Assembly: GCA_017590115.1 (NCBI GenBank)
Contig: JAGGNK010007448.1
Location: 7,728,815 to 7,792,814 of the forward strand
From: Montifringilla adamsi
Taxonomy: Eukaryota; Chordata; Aves; Passeriformes; Passeridae
DNA length: 64,000 nucleotides
Direction of reading: 5' to 3'
Shown here one piece after another: positions 1-12,617 of this stretch. Both the position numbers and the translations under genes were made by a program. A model generated the notes under the pieces. It made no database searches and was not told where the DNA came from. It worked only from the letters and a program-made list of their open reading frames with translations. Position 1 is the stretch's first letter; each line of letters opens with the position of its first letter.

Positions 1-3000
1 TCCAACTTTACATGAAAGTTGGCCAAGGAGTGGAAAAATTTTGGTGACCCCAAATTCAAGGCTTGCTGATGGGCACAGCAAAAGACTCCACAGACTCAGG
101 CACAACTTCTGCAGGCTGGCCAGTTCTGCAAATGCAGAACTGGCACAAATGCTGTCTGCTGGACTCCTTCTTTGTTATTCCACCTCTCTCTTGTTTCTGG
201 AATTAGTATCACTTTAAGCTTCACAGAGGGACAGAATCTACTCTTCCACTTCTACTCACCTCTGGTTTGGCATTCAAATCCATACTTCAAGAATAACCAT
301 AACTACAAATCCATTTCCTCACCTGGGTTTGAACCACAGTCAGCCTTTCTAAGCACCCTTCATGTCAGCATCACCAACTGCTCTGAAAGGGGGAGACAAA
401 TTGTGTGACAAGCTGATGTTCCTTCAGCTTGAACTTCCTTCTAACAGAGCTCAGTGGCAAAGAATCTTTGAATTCCTGCTTGCCCAGCCATCAAAAAAAT
501 GGAGCTGCCACAGCACCTGAAGCAAAAGAAAACTCTCACTTGCTGAGAGCTGTTAAGAAGAAACCACCCAGCTAAAAGTGCAGGAGCCAACAGGTCCATC
601 CTGGACACATCACCCCAGTGACAAGCAGCAGGCTGAGGCTGTTAATCATTTCAGAATTGGATGATAATGCTGAACAGTCTTAACCTGATACTCAGTGGCT
701 CCAGCAGAAGTCAGCCCGGGGCTGCTTCTACTTGTATTCCTTCAGGAAACAAAACTGGTGGATAGAAACAGATATAAATACTACCAAGCAGGTAAACTGC
801 AAGAGGAAACAGGCAGCTAACCTACACCTTCTGGGAGAAAACAAAACATAGAGAAAGTCAGCAAAAGAAAGGAGGGATGAATAGAGTGAGGAGACAGAAG
901 AGAAAGTTCCCTCTTTCATGCAGTTTAAAAAAGTGACTGATCACTGGCTGCTGTTAAATGCTGGATCACACCCAGACTACTTTTCTGAACTACAGGCTAG
1001 AGCATCATAACCCATCTCCTTACCTGATTTCCCCTATTTCCCCTATTCCTTTACAGCCTCCCTTCTCCAAAGCACAACTCCAACAGTGATGCTCCTGATC
1101 ATTCATCCTGTGCCTCCAGCAAACCGTTTTGCCAATTTCAGGTCAACACTCTGTATTTCAGATAAATTATTAAAAAAACAACCAAACTAACTGAAATAAG
1201 AACAAAAGAACCCACACACTCTGGCCCTGTCCCAAGTTTCAGCTGATGCATGCACAGCAGCAGCATTTAGGTACAGCCAGTAAAGAAGAACGTGGCAGCA
1301 CTCTTACAGGGTCCAGAACTCCTAATGGGATTATTTTACATCTATACCCTCATTTTCTGCTTTTTAAAGGATGTGATGTGCACAGTTAAACATTTGAGTC
1401 CTGAAAAAGTCAGCCCTTCCCCTTTTTAATCAGCATATGGTGCTCTGTGTACTTTTAGAGCATAAGGAAAAGCCTCAAACTCACTCTGTTTGATTCAGCA
1501 GGCAGTGAATAAAGGACACAGAGCCTTTCCACAACAGGTTTTGTCATGATTGTTTCTTTCTCTGCACTTTGATTTCCAAAAAGAGAGATTATTGGACAGA
1601 AAGCTTTTTGAAGAAAAGTCTAAAAAAAGGAAAAGAAAAAGCCACAAGAGCTCAACTACTTCCCTGCTGGGCAGAACATCTCTGAGCATCTGCTGTACCT
1701 GCACAGAATTACAAAATCCCCTGCTACAAGCCAGCCTGCTGCCAGTTCTGACACCCCAGGCTGCAGGCTGGTTATCCCCCACTTGGAAAATGGGGATATC
1801 AATATTTCCACTGCCATCTGCAATTAAAGTCATTAGCCTTTTCCCACGCATTTATAGATTAACCTCTTCTCAGTGTTATGGTTGCACCAATTTTAAAGAA
1901 AGGGAAAAAAAACAATCAAGAGCACAAAGGAACTTGTATTTACAGGGTGTTCAAATGCCACCACTGGGGTTTCTGGGAACAACTTCTTGACTAAGTACAA
2001 CACTCCTTGTCATTGGAAGAAAGTGCAAAGCTAAAACTGCCATCTGCTTTATCCCTTTGCCCACACTGCAGCACTCTTTAAAACGTTTCTAAAAGATAAA
2101 CCACAACACCCAAAAGGTCTTTAGTGGCACCTGTTAGGGAGGGGGGGTTAGATACAGCCAAATTCCACTTCCAGCTGAGTTTAAGAGGCTACAGAAACAG
2201 GAAGATCACCTCTTCTTTGTGAAATTAAGTACAGAAAGTATTCTGAGCAAAGTATAAAATACAGAGCCCTTGCAAATATCATGTAATTCCTCTGTATTAG
2301 CTATTTAAAGGGTTGTTTCCTGCTCTGCAATTCTCCCTTACACCACCAGTTCTGCAAGGCCATATATCAGCATTATTAATATGATTTACAAGTGCTACAG
2401 ATGTTCTCCTTAGGGGCAGCTCCATGAAAACATCGACAGACTTCCAATAAACAGACCCAGATCCATCTGTTAACTTGTTTGAAGCATTTCACTGTACAGA
2501 GCAGAACCAAAGTGATTCATTAGAGAAAATATCTTCATCAACAATCTCCCCTAAACACTTCTTATGCTCCAACACTTTCTCCTACTTAACTTTTAAATTT
2601 GTATTTAAATGATTAAAGTTACTATTTTGAAAAAGAACAGATTCATTTCAGGACAAAAAGCATTACAAGTGTAGTAGAAATGGATGAGCTGCCACTGCTT
2701 TAAATCATGCTCTGGGTTTACAACTACAGCACTGCACCTTTCCCATGCAAAGTCCACCTAAAATCAATACACGACAATCAAGTCAGTTTAAGGGGATGAA
2801 GGATGAAATGAAAGGGATTGAATTACCATGACATAAATATACTGCTAGTTAGCGGAGCCCCAGTAACGTTAGAGCTGCTAATGGGGCAGGGTAAGAGCCC
2901 CCACACAGCAAGGGAATTACTGCAGCTCTGCAGGCAGAGCAGCCACTTGTTACACCTCACCCTCCCATTTAAGACCACCACTCATCCCCTGTGCACACTC

Positions 3001-6000
3001 CCACCAGCTTGGCTTTATCTGTTTCCAAAGCAATTGAAGTGCCCTGTGTTTGAACAAGCACATTGTCCCGGAATAACTCTGTGTGTTAACTTAAAGCAAA
3101 CACAGCCACACAAGTACAAAAGGCTCTATGGGGTCTACTACTTCCGATGAAAAGTGATTTTGCTAAGGTTGGGTAGATCCATAAACTTGCTCAGCTATGC
3201 AAGGAAGTTCCAGGTCAGCTGAGGTGTGAACAAACTGTGGTAGTTAAGCTGCTGTCGCTCCCTTAGAGAGCATCAAAGCAGTTTTTGAGCTTGAATTAAA
3301 TCCCCAAACGGTATGCAAAAAAAAGGAAAAATTTGGATCTTAAAGTCTATTACCCCTCCACAGGCAGGGAGCAGAGGCTGCTGATTCAGGAAAAGAGGGG
3401 AAGGTGCTCCCTGCTGCCTCAGACCCCCAGGGAACAGTGCTGAGGGCAGATGGACAGGAGGACACAGGCTCCCCAGCACAGCTCCTGCTGAGAGCACCCA
3501 CGGCTTAGAGCACACAAGCCCTAAGCTGCTCAGAGCTCCTGCATATGGATGAAGCTCAAGTCCAAGGAAATATGACCATGACAGTGTGGACACAAGTATC
3601 CCAACTGATTCCCCTGTGGCTTGTTCCTGCCCAGGAAAGGAATACACTTTCAGCACACTGGCTGATCCCTAATGCTCCCACTCACTCAGGCAAGCATTTA
3701 CTCCAGGGGAAACTCAGAGGAGCATTCCCTCTCTCTTCATTGTGAAGTGCCGCACTTGAACATTATTTCACAGACCCTGAGCACGACTGTAGCAGCAACA
3801 GAAAAGCTGTAAAAAGAGTGCTTTCCAGGAAGAAACAGCAAAAAGCAATGCTTTCCAGGAAGGAACAACATCCTCCACTAAACTCAGACACAATTCTTAC
3901 ACACATGTGCTCCATTTACCACTTTCACTACAGCTCACAGCACAACACAGTTCCTAAACCAGCCTTGGTAAGCAAAAAGGCAGCTACATCCTACAGCCCC
4001 TCCCAGCAAAAAGCTCGGGACTGCAAACTCTGCACTTGCTTATAGCCAAACCAATGGACCAGCGCAGTTTTAGAAAACAGATTTATCTCAGCATGGCCAT
4101 ATCGATGGGTTTTGAGTAAGGGAGATCCCCAACCAGGCACCCTCTGTGATGTTACACAAGGATGAGCTGAGCAGTTGAAAAGAAAAAGTACCAGCAGGAG
4201 AAATGTGCATTCTCTTCAATCCAAGCAGGGTTTGGTTACAACAGGAGAGTCAGCCACAATGAAGAACATCTCAGCCTGTACATCTGTGCCAGTGCATGCT
4301 CTGCATGGATGTCAGTGCAGCTGTGTCAGGAAAGCTCTCCAAGTGTAGACTTCAAGAGTGGAACTTTTGTGGAAAAGTGGAACTTTTTTCAAGAGGGAAC
4401 ACCCTTTCCTGCCCCTGCTTCTCTCTCTTTAAAGGAAAGGCAGGAGCAAAGAGGACCATTCCCAAAGCAGACAGGTATCAATCACATCCGAGTCTAAATC
4501 TCAAAGTTTGACAGTAAATGGGATCAGTGCAGACAGGGAAATTTCCTCCAGATCTCTCAAGCACAGAAATTTCACCTCAGATTGTCTTTGCTACACCTGT
4601 TGCAATGGTGGTGGAGAGGAGAAAACCCTGCTCCCAGGAAAGAAGAAAAACAAACTCCTCTGACCAGGTCATCCGTGCTGCTGAAACCCTTCCAAATATG
4701 ACAACATCTGCTGAAAAGAGTCCAAGGCCTGGAAAGGTGCATAAGGAACCCAAAATAGAGGTGAGTAGTTTCTTCAGTCAGTATCTAATCAAGAAGAAGG
4801 GAAAAGGACTACTAGAAAACACAGCACATTACAGAGAATTTCTGCACTGCTCTCCAGAAGAATTTGCATCCTTCCAACACCAGCTTTAGCAACAAGTGGG
4901 TTAAAGAGTTAGTGTGCCACAAAAAGTTTTTCACCTCCAACAGGCACTAATGATTGGCAAAACAACCCTGATGTCGCAGTAAGATCCTGTGGAATGAAAG
5001 CTGGAGATGCACAGACCCTTCCAAAATGTCCTGACAGCTCACTGAGCAGCACAGCACACAATGGCTCCCTCCCAACTCCCACAGCTCCACTGCTTGCAAC
5101 AGGGTTCTGGGCTACTACTAAAGAATAATGTGGCAAATTGAAATAAAACAAAACCAAATCCAAAAAAACACAACACCACGTACAAAACAAAACATATGGC
5201 TCATGGTAATGATTGGGAAGCCCACTGAGGATTAATGAATTTTGCAAATTAGCAAAGAAGGAGCAACCAGGATTAAAGAGAAACAATCAACAACACTGAG
5301 ATGCAAAACACTCTCTGTTCATTTATTTAGCAAAGTGTAGTTCTGCCTCTGCTGAAAGCACCTGATAGCTTACCAAAGAAGACAGAGTAATATATTTTGT
5401 AAAAGTAATTAAGCCTTTGAAATACGAGACCTCAGTACATCACTCAGCTGCTGCCGAGGAGAGGGATTTGACTCCCAAGTTGTTTGTGCTGTCAACAAGA
5501 GCGATCAGGCTCCCAGATTACTCCTGGGAGGAGGAGTGAGATTCTAGGAGTGCAGCAGGGCTCGGCTGCAAACCCACGCCCCACTGCACAAGAGCCTCCC
5601 CTCGAAGGGAAATGGTAAATATTAAACAGCATCATTCAGAACACGCAGCAGGTAAAAGATGTGCCTGGGAAAACTCTGGGAAGCCCCAGCCCAGCGTGTG
5701 CACTGCCTTCAGCCTCACAGGGAGAGACCCTCAGGTCAGACAGGCTGCACCCCTGGCCTGCAAGTGAGGTTTGAGGATACCAAAAACCCCCATTAGACTC
5801 ACTCCATCTTAAGAGACGAGTTTTAAACACAGAGTTCTTAACTCAGCAAAGAGGCCTCTTGCAAGATTATTAAGAACTGTGATTTGTGTCACTGCACACA
5901 TCAGTGCAAAGACATTAGCAGCTACGAAGCCCACAGATATACTTGCATTTGCAGACACTGACTAATAACAAAATCAGCCTTCTTTAAGGATAGACAGTGC

Positions 6001-7600
6001 AAGGGCAAGGCTGCTCAGCACGCTTACTGAGCTGGAACTCAGACTTCAACATGCTTTTCCTCTAACTACTTTTTAAATGACAAGAACTAAAGTTTTTGTA
6101 AGCACTTTGGCGCTTAAATGACACCAGTTTTATTTCCAGAAGCCTAGTTTTTATTTGAAGATAACAGAACAAACACTCCAGAGTCAGCTTTGAAAACACC
6201 CCTCAGACACTTCACATTGCACGTGCATTCTTTCTTAATTTAAACTCTGCATGCATAGGTCACTACAACTAAAAAGCTTTTCACTGCCGTAGCTACTGTC
6301 TCAGCACTGAAGAGACAATATTGCAATCAAGCTTATGCTGAAGATTGTATAAGACAGTTACCCCCTGCCCAACCCTTTTATTAAACATTGTCTCAAAACA
6401 CTAAATAAGCATGAGTATTTTTATCCAGTGCAGACTAAAGAGAAAGAAATACACAATCTTAGCATTTCTTCTTTCCAAAAAGGAAGGCTTTGAGGTCTGG
6501 AGTTACTCTGCTTCAGCAGGAGCCTCCCAGGGTATTATTAAAAACTCCCCAAACTTATGTGCTAAAAAAATTCGAGACGGCCAGCAGTCTGCCAGTGCTG
6601 TGATCTGCAGATCAGGAGGCAGGACCTGCATGCACAGAACACTCAAGCAGTTAGGGAATTGTAAGCAATACAGATCATGGCTTTTTCTGCTTGTAAAGCA
6701 ACCAAACTGCTTTGGGGACTTCTTGTTTGTTTTGATCGATGCATATTTATTCTGCACTTGTCACCCAGATCCTGCAGCACATATGGTAGTCACCAAGTCC
6801 CCTCTAATACCTTGGCTTAGCACTGTGTGAATTAAAGACAACAGTTTCAGCTTTAAAACTAAACTTCTAGTTTCATGTAGACACACCCCCCAGCACACTC
6901 ACACTGTACACATTACAAAAATTAATAAGCATATTAAAAACGTGCTTCTCTATTCCCAGCAAGGAACAGCAGGTGTGCTTTGCTAATTATGTCAGCTCCT
7001 AACCTGCTATTATTTACCAGTGTCAGGGAACTTAAGATGTAACAAAAAAAAAAACAAAAAAACACCAAGCCCAAAACCTACATATAGAAGTTTGAAATAT
7101 TAGTGAAGCCATCACATTTGCTCATCGAAACAAGTTTATTTTAGTAACTTTTGGCTCCTGAAAAATCAACAGAAAGGAACATCCACACTTTGGGACTGTC
7201 ACAGAACATTTATCCCGAACCTGACAGAACACATTCTCCACGCTGTCAAAAGTCAATTGTGGAGGAAAACACGTTCTGAATTAACACCCTGCGAGACCCA
7301 ACCACGTAAAGACGCGCACAGACCCGCGACCTGAACACTACAGCTTTGTTTGAAAGTGAAACCAAGCAGGCTACAAATAATGCTCTATCCCCAGCGCCCA
7401 GGGAGGTGCCAAACCCAAACAAGAAGTATAAACGGAGGAGAAGGACGGCTGAGTTTTGAAGTTTTACATTTTATTATCGGTAGCATTATTTATAGCGTGA
7501 CACTTCTATATATAAATCTGCGATCTGCGTTTCTTTTTACATCTAGAAAGCATATCAAGTTTAAGCAGCGAACCCTTGGGTTTCCATTTATTTGCAAAAG
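1..7600. other. No supported gene; possible intron or upstream DNA of BRD3
   Basis: This AT-rich stretch has only short open frames, none of which I recognise. Conserved synteny puts BRD3 on the minus strand next to WDR5, so this may be its first intron, read leftwards from the CpG island at 7.6-9.3 kb. That is inference: I see no bromodomain coding exon. The only exon-like patch is near 4,434-4,761 on the plus strand, described in the findings. No repeat element was recognised with confidence. Confidence 0.4.
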
Positions 7601-7643
7601 TTTGGTAAACACCGGATATTTACACGAGCGGAGCAGCTGGGTA

Positions 7644-7665
7644 CACACACACACACACATACACA
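7644..7665. repeat. (CA)n microsatellite
   Basis: A short, nearly pure CA run of about ten dinucleotides lies at the left edge of the CpG island. It produces meaningless Thr-His or Cys-Val runs in translated frames. Confidence 0.85.
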
Positions 7666-7924
7666 AATAAATGCATGCGGACACGGACAACACGCGAAAC
7701 GCGCACTTTCCAGCCCATCATCCGCTGCCTGCTCAGACCTTTTTCCAGCTCCCAAGCCAGCGGCGGGGCCGGGGAAATGGCCGGAGCAGGCGGGCGCTGG
7801 CCCAGGGCTGGGGCCGCCCCGGGCTCCGCTCCGCGCCCGACACAAACGCGGAGCCCGGGACCCGCGCACCGCCGGCACCGGGGGCTGGAGGCTGCCTAGT
7901 CTCCCACCCCTTCCTCCGCGCTAT

Positions 7925-8165
7925 TTTTTAAATTTTTTTTTTTCTTCCTCCTCCTCTTCCCTCCCCTCTTTTTTTTTTTTTTCCCCCCTCTTTCTTTTTT
8001 CCTTGTTTTCAAGAGCGCCTGCAGCCCTCCTTTTCTTCGCCCCTAATTTTCCCCTTCAAAAGATGGCGGGCAGAGAGAGCGAGCGAGGGAAAGCGAGCGA
8101 GAGAGAGGGGGAAGAAGAAGAAAAAACAAAAAAAAAAAAAAAAAAAAAAAAAGAGAGAAGAGAAA
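7925..8165. repeat. Pyrimidine tract followed by complementary purine tract
   Basis: On the plus strand 7,925-8,035 is almost all T and C, including T-runs of ten or more. From 8,063 the strand becomes almost all A and G, with a run of about twenty A near 8,130-8,152. The halves are roughly complementary and could fold on themselves. They lie inside the CpG island. Confidence 0.7.
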
Positions 8166-8754
8166 GAAAAGAAAGCAAGCCCGTCCTGCGTTGGGGCGCG
8201 GGGCTCGGCGGGGCCGCGGCGGCGGCCGGGGCGTCTTCGGGCGCTCGGCGAGAAGGGGAGGGGGAGCAGAAGATGGAGAAGAAGCGGCAGAAGAAGAAGA
8301 AGAAAAGGGTGGGCAGGAGCGGCGGGGCCGGGAGGAAATCAATGGCCAGGCTGCAGCCAGCCCCGCCGCGCTTTGTTACAATTGTGGCGGCGCACAAAGG
8401 CTGCGGGGCCGCGGGGAGCGACGCGGGGCTCTCGCAACAAGAAGGAGCAGAAGAGAGGAGGGGGGAAAAAAAAATTAAAAAAAAAAAAAATCAGCATTGG
8501 CCTTTCCCAAGTGGGTTTTGCTTTCCTCCCCCTTCTTCCCCGGCCCCCCTCCCTCCAGAAACCATGGCCCAGTGCTAGCAATGCACACCCAAGCATCTAA
8601 CAAATAAAGGGAAAGATTAAATAGATTACTTTGCCCCGGCAGCTCCAGCAACGTTTGCCTTACAGTCCCTCCAGTTGCTCTTCTTTTTATCCTCGGCAAG
8701 GCAGTATAATAGATGCGCTACAGCGCCCGAGCGCTCATGCGCCGGGGCGCAAGG

Positions 8755-8772
8755 CCATGTGGGCACCGTAGT
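8755..8772 (-). promoter_or_regulatory. ZNF143/STAF-type motif (minus)
   Basis: Read on the minus strand the site is ACTACGGTGCCCACATG. It matches the ACTACAATTCCCAGCATGC consensus (SBS2, bound by ZNF143 with THAP11 and HCFC1) at the ACTAC core and the CCCA and ATG positions. It is the weaker of the two sites. Confidence 0.45.
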
Positions 8773-8812
8773 CCCGGGCCGGGCCGGGGGAGAAGCGGCG
8801 GCCGCAGCCCGC

Positions 8813-8830
8813 ACTACAAGTCCCAGAAGC
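8813..8830 (+). promoter_or_regulatory. ZNF143/STAF-type motif (plus)
   Basis: The site ACTACAAGTCCCAGAAGC is a close match to the SBS2 consensus ACTACAATTCCCAGCATGC. Such sites are typical of CpG-island promoters, often divergent ones, where ZNF143 positions the start site. It faces the weaker copy 40 bp to the left. Confidence 0.7.
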
Positions 8831-9821
8831 CAGCGGGTCCCCCCCGGCCCCCCGCGCCCTCCCCGGAGCGGCGGGCAGGGGACGGGAACGGCAGGGGTGA
8901 TGCCCCGGTCAGCGGGCGGCGGGGCCGCCCAACGCGACGTCCCCGGCGGGGGAAGCGGCTGGCGGGGCTCGGCGCGGGGGACCCGCGGCACGGAGCCGCG
9001 CCGAGGTGGCGGCGGGCGGGTGTCCCCCGGGCAGACATGGCCGGGGAAAATCCCGGCTTCCCCCGGCCGCCCGCGTCGCGCCTCCCGAGGTACGAGCAGA
9101 GGCTGAAAAGTGCGCCTGGAAACGCGCGTGGGACCCACGCGTGCTGCGGGAGGCCGAGCTGGAAATCACAACTGCTCTCGCCCCCTTTTTTTTTTTGTTG
9201 TGTTGTTTTGTTTGTTGGTTTTTTTTTTTTTTTTTAATCGCGGTTTGCATTGGGTAATGCGTTCTCGCAGGTATTACGCAACAACTAATACGAGCTGCAA
9301 TAAAAATAGCCCGCCGCCGATGCACGCTGGAGTAGCGAGCGGCCAAAAAAAATCCATCAAGAAAACCACAGCCCGATGTAGTTTGCACTGGTTGGTGCGT
9401 TTCATAACATTGTCAACTGCTGAAAACAACAGAAATTAATCTAACGTATACAATAAAAACAATGTGAATTTCACCAGCACACCACCATAAAAGCATCAAC
9501 AAACATCAGCGCTGTTAAAAACACTTCCAAGTAACAGACACACAGAGCCCATGTCCTAAAGCAAATCCACACCTGCAAACAGAAGTTAAAAAAAATGGTT
9601 GTAAGCCAAAATATGATTGAATTGCTGCAGAAAAAAAAAAAAAAAAAACAACAACAACAACAAAAAAACCAGAGCTATTGGAAAATAAATGAGGGGAACA
9701 TTTGAGTGCCAGTATGGAATAAGGCAGAGTGAGGGGATTTCTCTGTGGACACGTGTGCCAGCAGAGGCTGCCACGCTGCTGGTTCAGACAGCCACATGCT
9801 GATGCCAATTAATAAGTCAGT

Positions 9822-10283
9822 TTATTGTAACCATAAGGTGAAGGCAGTTTTACTAAAAGACCTTATTTCCAGAAGATTAGCTTTAGAAAAACACGACCAA
9901 TGGGACTGAAATTTCTCCAGAGGTATGATATAATCAGAAAGATTGTACAGGCTTAAGAGAATTCCATTTAGCCAGGCTTGCAGCTGCCTCAGGATGGAAC
10001 CAATATTGTGCACGTGCCTTAGCCAAACTTCCCCAAAAAAGGGCTTTTTGGCACTCAACTTCAAGGCTTGTGCAAATTCAGGAACCAGAGACTTGCTCAC
10101 AACTCTACCACTGTTGGATGTATTTACTAAGGCAGCATTTGCTGTATCTGCATCAACATCCAAACCCCACTCCAGGTCAGTGTGTGAGACCTGGGCTTCC
10201 TTCCTGCCAGCTGACCCTTTTGACTTGACCAGCAGGTACCCCAAAGACTCCACCCAGAGCACATGGTCTTTGCAGGAACACAA
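9822..10283 (-). CDS. Unrecognised 153-residue open frame, doubtful
   Basis: This is an open frame of mixed composition, without the simple-sequence bias of most long frames here. It starts at a Met and ends at a TAA that is part of an AATAAA in the same sense, about 20 bases before a further AT-rich stretch. I recognise no domain, signal peptide or clear membrane segment. The plus strand is also open over 9,943-10,350, so chance or an old transposon fragment is at least as likely as a gene. It lies 0.6 kb from the CpG island. Confidence 0.15.
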   Translation of the reverse strand: MCSCKDHVLWVESLGYLLVKSKGSAGRKEAQVSHTDLEWGLDVDADTANAALVNTSNSGRVVSKSLVPEFAQALKLSAKKPFFGEVWLRHVHNIGSILRQLQAWLNGILLSLYNLSDYIIPLEKFQSHWSCFSKANLLEIRSFSKTAFTLWLQ

Positions 10284-11234
10284 AGCACAATGCAGTAAGA
10301 AAAAAATTACATTCTGGGTCTACTTAAGGAGAACCACCTTCACGAGCTAGGGTTCACAAGCCTGATTGCCAAAAAGAGAGGAAATCCCTTTGAAACACCA
10401 CCTGAACTCTGCCCTGCCCACAAGTGTCCTGAAGTCCAGATACCTGGGAGTAGGGGGAAGGACTTTGAGCACTTTTTACCATTGTTCTGCTCTAAGCCCA
10501 TTTTCAAGGCAAACTAAAACACCACAAGTGTATGAAAGCATTCGAGAGCTGAAGGGAGCCAGGGCAGTTCTTTTGACTGCACTGTCCCGCTCCAGGATGT
10601 CCCTGATCCCACATGGATAACCAGAGTAGGAATTCCTGAATGCCATAGCATAGACAGACACCAAATCATGAGCATGACCAAAGAGCCCCTAAATAAAAAC
10701 TGCTGCAGCTCTAGGCATGGGGGCTGGGAAAAGTTGGCAGCTGAAGCTTTCCAAGGGAGGGGGCAGGGAGAAATGGGCTGAGTATTCATTATGAACACTT
10801 GGAAAAATGGACTCCATGCACTCTAAAGACTCCTTTTCAGCTAAACTATAATCTGAAAGCTTGGATTTTAAAAGTATTTATATTTTAGTTTGAGACAAAC
10901 TCCTGCAACAAAAGAAGTGTTGGCTGCAATGTGAGACTTGGCAGAGCCACAAGGAACTGAACAGGGGTCTCCTCATGTAAAGTGTTCAGCAACCCCAGCA
11001 ACAGACACAGAGCACAACAGCAAAGCAGAGAGAAAGTGGGGAGTGCAGGCAGAAAGGCAGAGACAAGAGAAGCCAGAGAGCAGAAACTCTGTGAGAGCAT
11101 TAAACTCTCCAAGCTAGCAGGGCACTCACCTCACAGTGAATGGGCACAAGTTCAATATTGGAGTTTGATCCTCACTGCAAATCCACTGTCAGGAGCACGA
11201 TGATGAAGAGTGCAATAAAAAATTAAATCATGCA

Positions 11235-11271
11235 TCCTTTTGGGTTGCATGAAAACTGCAACCCAAAAGGA
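11235..11271. repeat. Perfect 15-bp inverted repeat with 7-base loop
   Basis: Arms at 11,235-11,249 and 11,257-11,271 (left arm TCCTTTTGGGTTGCA) are exactly complementary and separated by seven bases. A transcript from either strand would form a stable hairpin. No flanking element or target duplication was recognised. Confidence 0.9.
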
Positions 11272-12617
11272 GTCTCCAATTACACCTTATCTGCCTTATC
11301 TCACCCAGGGTGGGTGTAAGAGAGTTTCATCCCAAATTGTCATGTTCATTATGCAGCAGGCTGAGCAGGCAAAACAATTCACGTGGGAAACTGTCCCCAG
11401 AGATTTCACCACTATCAGCTTTCAACCTGGAACACAGCAGTCACTCACACACCTACCTGTAGGCCTGCAGACTTGTGCTTGAAGAACCCTGCTGCATCCT
11501 CCAAGGGATTAGGAAAGCAAACATATTTTGGGATCCCTAAAGCCTTCTTTATGCAAGGCAGTGAGTTTAGATAATGGTTTAGCCAAACAGGCACAGGCTG
11601 ACTCAGTTTGAATAAGCCCCTTAGGAGGTACAGTGAAATCAAATCAGAACAATTTAAGCTCAAGTTACCAAAGCCAAAGTAAAAGCACTTCAACCGAGGA
11701 AGAGTTGTAATCTTTAAATTAAATTCTGAACTGATTTTGTCACACAGTTTCATGCACAAGATGTAACAGGCTGCCTCTTCTGAGACACCTTAACACCAGC
11801 TTCTCCATAAAACAGAAACCTACAGCAGCAGCTCTTTATTTTCTCCTGCTCCCCAAGCTCAGAGGAGCATCCTAGATTCACCCAAAGCTTCTCAATTGGC
11901 CTCTGTGGTCTTTTATGCTGTACCTCCAGTTACCCAATTAGTGTCTTATTAATGAACACCTGCCATGTATTTATTCCTGGCTGTTACAGTACTTTTAACC
12001 TGTAATGCCCAGTGGTACCTACATCCATCTCAGAAGCTTTGTGCACAGGCTTCAACAAGAAAAATGTTATTTGTGCAAAACCAGAGTGGTTTTCAGGGCT
12101 GTTAAACACTGGCACTTTCTGCCTCTCTGCTCATGGAGTGTTGGGTGTTTTGAAACCAAGAGGGGATGGAAGCAGAAGAGGAGATACTTTGTGGGACAGA
12201 TGAGTTTTGGGAGGATGGGCCACACTCAGCCTTGTGTGGCTGCACTCAGCAGTATTTAGCAGGAATCAGGGACTGCTGGGAACACCAATTTTTCTGATCT
12301 TTGCCATAGGTACTTCCTGCAAACTTCTGATTTTTACCTGTACCTTTTCCACTATCAAAACCACAGATTCCCACTGCAAGGGGAGATTACATGACTCAGA
12401 TCACTCCAGTGTCAGGCAGAAGGGTGTTGAACACAAGGGGATAAATGCTCTTATTACAACAGAGAGTCATCTTTTCCAATGATCATCTTCAGTGTAGTGG
12501 CAGGATTTCCTCGATTGAGTAAGTGTTATTCAGTAAGTTAAGGATGACAGGATTAGGGCAGAGGTTTGAAACAATAATTGCAGTTTGTTCTTCTGTACTA
12601 CCTTTCATCTGTGGAAT

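Larger units (their letters stand above)
7690..9180. promoter_or_regulatory. CpG-island promoter, probably BRD3 and possibly bidirectional
   Basis: The region is very GC-rich and dense in CpG, in sharp contrast with the AT-rich DNA on both sides, which marks it as a vertebrate CpG-island promoter. Two ZNF143-type motifs face each other at 8,755-8,772 and 8,813-8,830. On the minus strand a good splice donor (ACT|GTAAGG) falls at 8,663-8,658, and on the plus strand a donor-like GAG|GTACGAG falls at 9,087-9,096. This suggests first exons leaving in both directions. Assigning the minus-strand transcript to BRD3 rests only on gene order in other amniotes. The long open frame covering 7.6-8.6 kb is low-complexity Lys/Glu/Ser and is not a gene. 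Confidence 0.65.

Noticed and set aside
1780..1850. A MIR-like 'cacttggaaaatggggatat' patch
   Set aside because: Only about twenty bases resemble MIR, and the flanks do not.
7592..8578. A 328-residue plus-strand open frame across the CpG island
   Set aside because: It is Lys/Glu/Ser/Arg simple sequence produced by purine and pyrimidine tracts; overlapping frames on both strands are also open, and no domain is visible.
1..8700. BRD3 coding exons
   Set aside because: I looked for bromodomain and N-terminal motifs on the minus strand and saw none. The link to BRD3 stays synteny-based.
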